From contig DLAL01000056.1 in assembly GCA_002493945.1 (NCBI GenBank), positions 1 to 6,393 on the forward strand: DNA of 6,393 nucleotides, read 5' to 3'. The stretch comes from Porphyromonadaceae bacterium UBA7048. Lineage in GTDB: Bacteria > Bacteroidota > Bacteroidia > Bacteroidales > Muribaculaceae. Under the pieces are notes generated by a model. The model did not search any database, had not been told where the DNA came from, and saw only the letters and a list, made by a program, of their open reading frames with translations. Made by a program: the position numbers and the translations under genes. Below, in pieces: positions 4,744-6,393 of the stretch; within the stretch, counting starts at the first letter, position 1; each line of letters starts with the position of its first letter.

Positions 4744-5796
4744 ATGGCACACAGGCAAAGCAGATATGACAAGGCGCTGTCGCGCCTTCCCTCCACCCTG
4801 GAGTGGAGCCGGAAGCAGGACATCGGAGCCGTGAGGGAATTCCTTACCGCTCCCGACGGACTGCCGCGTATTTTCCTCGGATCCGGCGGCTCGTTCTCGG
4901 TCGCCCAGCTGGCCATGCAGCTGTCTGTGGAGGCCGGCTTCGTGGCTGCCGCCATGACACCCTATCAGTACATCTTCAGCGCATGGAGCCGGCTGCCGGC
5001 ACGGGTATTCATCTTCAGTGCCGGAGGACGCAACATCGACGCCCTCAACGCCTGGGCCACAGCGCGCGACAATCCATCTCAGACTTTCGGCGCCATGCTG
5101 ATGAGCGAGCCGAGCAGGCTCGCAGCCATGATGGAGGCCGATGGCGCAGGCCGGGCTTTCGTATACAGACAGACCAATGGCGACGGTTTCCTTGCCGTCA
5201 ACTCGCTTGCGGCATACTATTCGCTGCTATTCCGCATATATCGCGGCGACGAGGTCGGCGTGGACGTCAGTGGCATCGCCGAAGCGCTTGAGTCACAGCT
5301 TAAAGCCTTCCTGACGCAGTCCTACACCTTGTCGACCGACGGGTGGAACGCACACGACGCCGCTCTCTACGACGCACGCGAGACCGACCGCTTCTATGTG
5401 CTGTATTCGCCCGACACGATGCCCGTGGCATGCGACCTCGAGTCGCGATTCTCCGAGAGCTCGGTGGGCTGTCTTCAGATTTCGGACTACCGCAATTTCG
5501 CCCACGGGCGTTTCAACTGGTTCCATCAGCGCAGAGGGCAGACAGCCATCATAGCCCTCGTAACGCCCGAATCAGAGAATGTGGCAGCCAGCTTGCTCTC
5601 CGAGCTTCCGCCGGACATCCCAGTCATGCGGCTCGATACGCCGCTGAAAGGTTCGCAGGGCACTATGGACCTGCTGGTCAAGGGCATGTATCTGGTTAAA
5701 TTTATGGGCCTGCGCTGGGGACTCGACGTCGGAACTCCCGATGTACCCGAGTTCGGCCGCATTATCTACCATAAGGATTTCATGAAGGAGAACTGA
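4744..5796 (+). CDS. Tandem SIS-domain (sugar isomerase/deglycase-like) protein
   Basis: 350 residues with two SIS domains, the layout of the GlmS isomerase half, AgaS and the deglycase FrlB. SIS domains bind phosphosugars and catalyse isomerisation, amination or deglycation. The first domain (about 40-165) has the phosphate loop LGSGGS at 45-50 and FSAGGRN at 91-97 in place of the usual SxSGxxxD. The second (about 215-330) contains FYVLYSPD, then ESRFSESSVG and DYRNFAHGRFNWF (248-260), a block I associate with a group of uncharacterised SIS proteins rather than GlmS. There is no glutaminase domain, helix-turn-helix (RpiR) domain, signal peptide or membrane segment, so it should be a cytosolic enzyme. 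The ATG at 4744 is chosen because family similarity starts within a few residues and the next in-frame Met is at residue 58. Its 3' end carries the ribosome-binding site of the NADAR gene 2 bp downstream, so the two are co-translated. The substrate is not identifiable. Confidence 0.85.
   Translation: MAHRQSRYDKALSRLPSTLEWSRKQDIGAVREFLTAPDGLPRIFLGSGGSFSVAQLAMQLSVEAGFVAAAMTPYQYIFSAWSRLPARVFIFSAGGRNIDALNAWATARDNPSQTFGAMLMSEPSRLAAMMEADGAGRAFVYRQTNGDGFLAVNSLAAYYSLLFRIYRGDEVGVDVSGIAEALESQLKAFLTQSYTLSTDGWNAHDAALYDARETDRFYVLYSPDTMPVACDLESRFSESSVGCLQISDYRNFAHGRFNWFHQRRGQTAIIALVTPESENVAASLLSELPPDIPVMRLDTPLKGSQGTMDLLVKGMYLVKFMGLRWGLDVGTPDVPEFGRIIYHKDFMKEN
5785..5790 (+). promoter_or_regulatory. Ribosome-binding site of the NADAR gene, inside the SIS gene
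   Basis: AAGGAG lies 8 bases before the ATG at 5799, overlapping the last codons of the SIS gene (stop 5794-5796). It is the clearest Shine-Dalgarno sequence in the window and supports translational coupling. It would also serve the second ATG at 5802. Confidence 0.6.
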
Positions 5797-5798
5797 CG

Positions 5799-6359
5799 AT
5801 GATGACTATAAATGATCTGAGAGGCCGGACATATACGGCAGATGATTTTGTGTTTTTCTGGGGGCACACCGACCGTACCGCAGGTAAAGAAGGCGCCATA
5901 GGACGCGAGTGTCTGAGCCAGTGGTATATGGCGCCGATGGTGGCCGACGGGCTGTACTATAACTGTATGGAGCAGTATCTGATGGCTGCGAAAGCCCGCG
6001 TGTTCGGCGACAGGCTGACTGAGGAACGCATAATGGCGTCGTACAGTCAGATGGAAATAAAGAAACTTGGACGGCAGGTATCGGGCTACGACGATGCAGT
6101 GTGGAGCGGTATGCGTCAGCGTGTATCGGTGGACGGCAATATCTGCAAGTTCGGGCAAAATCCGCGCCTTATGGATTTCCTGCTGTCGACCGGTGACAGA
6201 ATCATTGCGGAGGCCAGTCCTAAAGACAGCATTTGGGGCATCGGGCTCGATGCATCACATCCTGACTCCGTTGTGCCGGGACGGTGGCCGGGACTTAATC
6301 TGCTCGGTTTCGCGCTGATGGAAGTGCGGGATTACCTCCGCCGCACATGTTCATCCTAA
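5799..6359 (+). CDS. NADAR/YbiA-family N-glycosidase
   Basis: 186 residues, normal length for the family (E. coli YbiA is about 160). Conserved blocks in order: FFWGH (19-23), LSQWYMAPM (39-47), MEQYLMAAKARVFGD (57-71), IKKLGRQVSGYDDAVW (87-102), CKFGQNPRL (116-124), EASPKDSIWGIGL (138-150, the family hallmark) and NLLGFALMEVRDYL (167-180). NADAR proteins cleave ribose N-glycosidic bonds: YbiA-type enzymes destroy reactive early riboflavin intermediates, and NADAR proteins have been shown to remove ADP-ribose from guanine, acting as antitoxins to DarT-type toxins in some systems. No DarT-like gene is in view. The first of two adjacent ATG codons (5799, 5802) is taken because it best fits the AAGGAG site. 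It is coupled to the SIS gene and no terminator is visible before the window ends, so the operon may continue to the right. Confidence 0.92.
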   Translation: MMTINDLRGRTYTADDFVFFWGHTDRTAGKEGAIGRECLSQWYMAPMVADGLYYNCMEQYLMAAKARVFGDRLTEERIMASYSQMEIKKLGRQVSGYDDAVWSGMRQRVSVDGNICKFGQNPRLMDFLLSTGDRIIAEASPKDSIWGIGLDASHPDSVVPGRWPGLNLLGFALMEVRDYLRRTCSS

Positions 6360-6393
6360 AGGGTATTAAATAAGTAACTCTTAAAAATTAGTT
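6360..6393. other. AT-rich tail after the NADAR gene
   Basis: 34 bases, rich in A and T, with no hairpin or start codon in good context. It marks a likely intergenic region, but the window ends before its role can be judged. Confidence 0.4.

Noticed and set aside
4803..5291. 162-codon + strand frame inside the SIS gene
   Set aside because: Out-of-phase, Arg-rich reading of the SIS gene without a domain.
4744..5796. SIS protein as GlmS or an RpiR regulator
   Set aside because: There is no N-terminal glutaminase domain and no helix-turn-helix domain; only the tandem SIS part is present.
1..6393. CRISPR arrays, tRNA or rRNA genes, insertion sequences
   Set aside because: No regularly spaced repeats, cloverleaf sequences, transposase fragments or terminal inverted repeats were seen on either strand.

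Overview
The window looks like chromosome from a fairly GC-rich member of the Bacteroidales (Bacteroidota), plausibly a gut lineage such as Muribaculaceae. The evidence is the repeated TAnnTTTG-type -7 promoter elements (CTAATTTTGCAC, CTAAATTTGCAC, TAATTTTGCG), the weak Shine-Dalgarno sequences, and the Bacteroidota style of the WYL regulator, the AraC relic and the efflux-protein relic. Genus and species cannot be fixed from the sequence alone. I see no tRNA, rRNA, CRISPR array, insertion sequence or origin.

Left part (1-775, + strand): the last codons of an upstream gene (ending QAAIED-stop) are followed by a 24-codon ORF that ends in the same six residues, then a strong intrinsic terminator, then a complete class III Fic AMP-transferase gene. 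The fic gene is visibly less GC-rich than the rest of the window.

Centre-left (785-3177, - strand): a WYL-domain transcription regulator lies upstream of and co-directional with rtcB, an RNA-repair ligase. The 119-bp gap between them holds two perfect dyads that abut each other and cover the predicted rtcB promoter. This suggests a regulator/RNA-repair module analogous to RtcR-rtcBA of enterobacteria but with an unrelated regulator. fic and rtcB converge with only 9 bp between their stop codons.

Middle (3204-3910): a decayed locus. On the - strand is the DNA-binding end of an AraC-family regulator with a one-base frameshift. On the + strand are a short signal-peptide-like start and, in another frame, the C-terminal end of a TolC/NodT-type outer-membrane efflux protein. 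The two halves diverge from a shared promoter region and look like what remains of an RND-efflux operon and its divergent regulator after internal deletions. A 14-bp perfect terminator hairpin closes it.

Right part (3953-6359, + strand): a monocistronic von Willebrand factor A protein with a complete MIDAS and its own terminator, then a separate two-gene operon. That operon encodes a tandem SIS-domain protein, apparently on a leaderless or nearly leaderless mRNA, and, 2 bp downstream, a NADAR/YbiA-family N-glycosidase. SIS enzymes act on phosphosugars and NADAR enzymes cleave ribose N-glycosidic bonds or reverse guanine ADP-ribosylation, so a joint role in repairing sugar-linked or ADP-ribose-linked damage is a reasonable inference. 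The most interesting units are the WYL-rtcB module with its double dyad and the SIS-NADAR pair.
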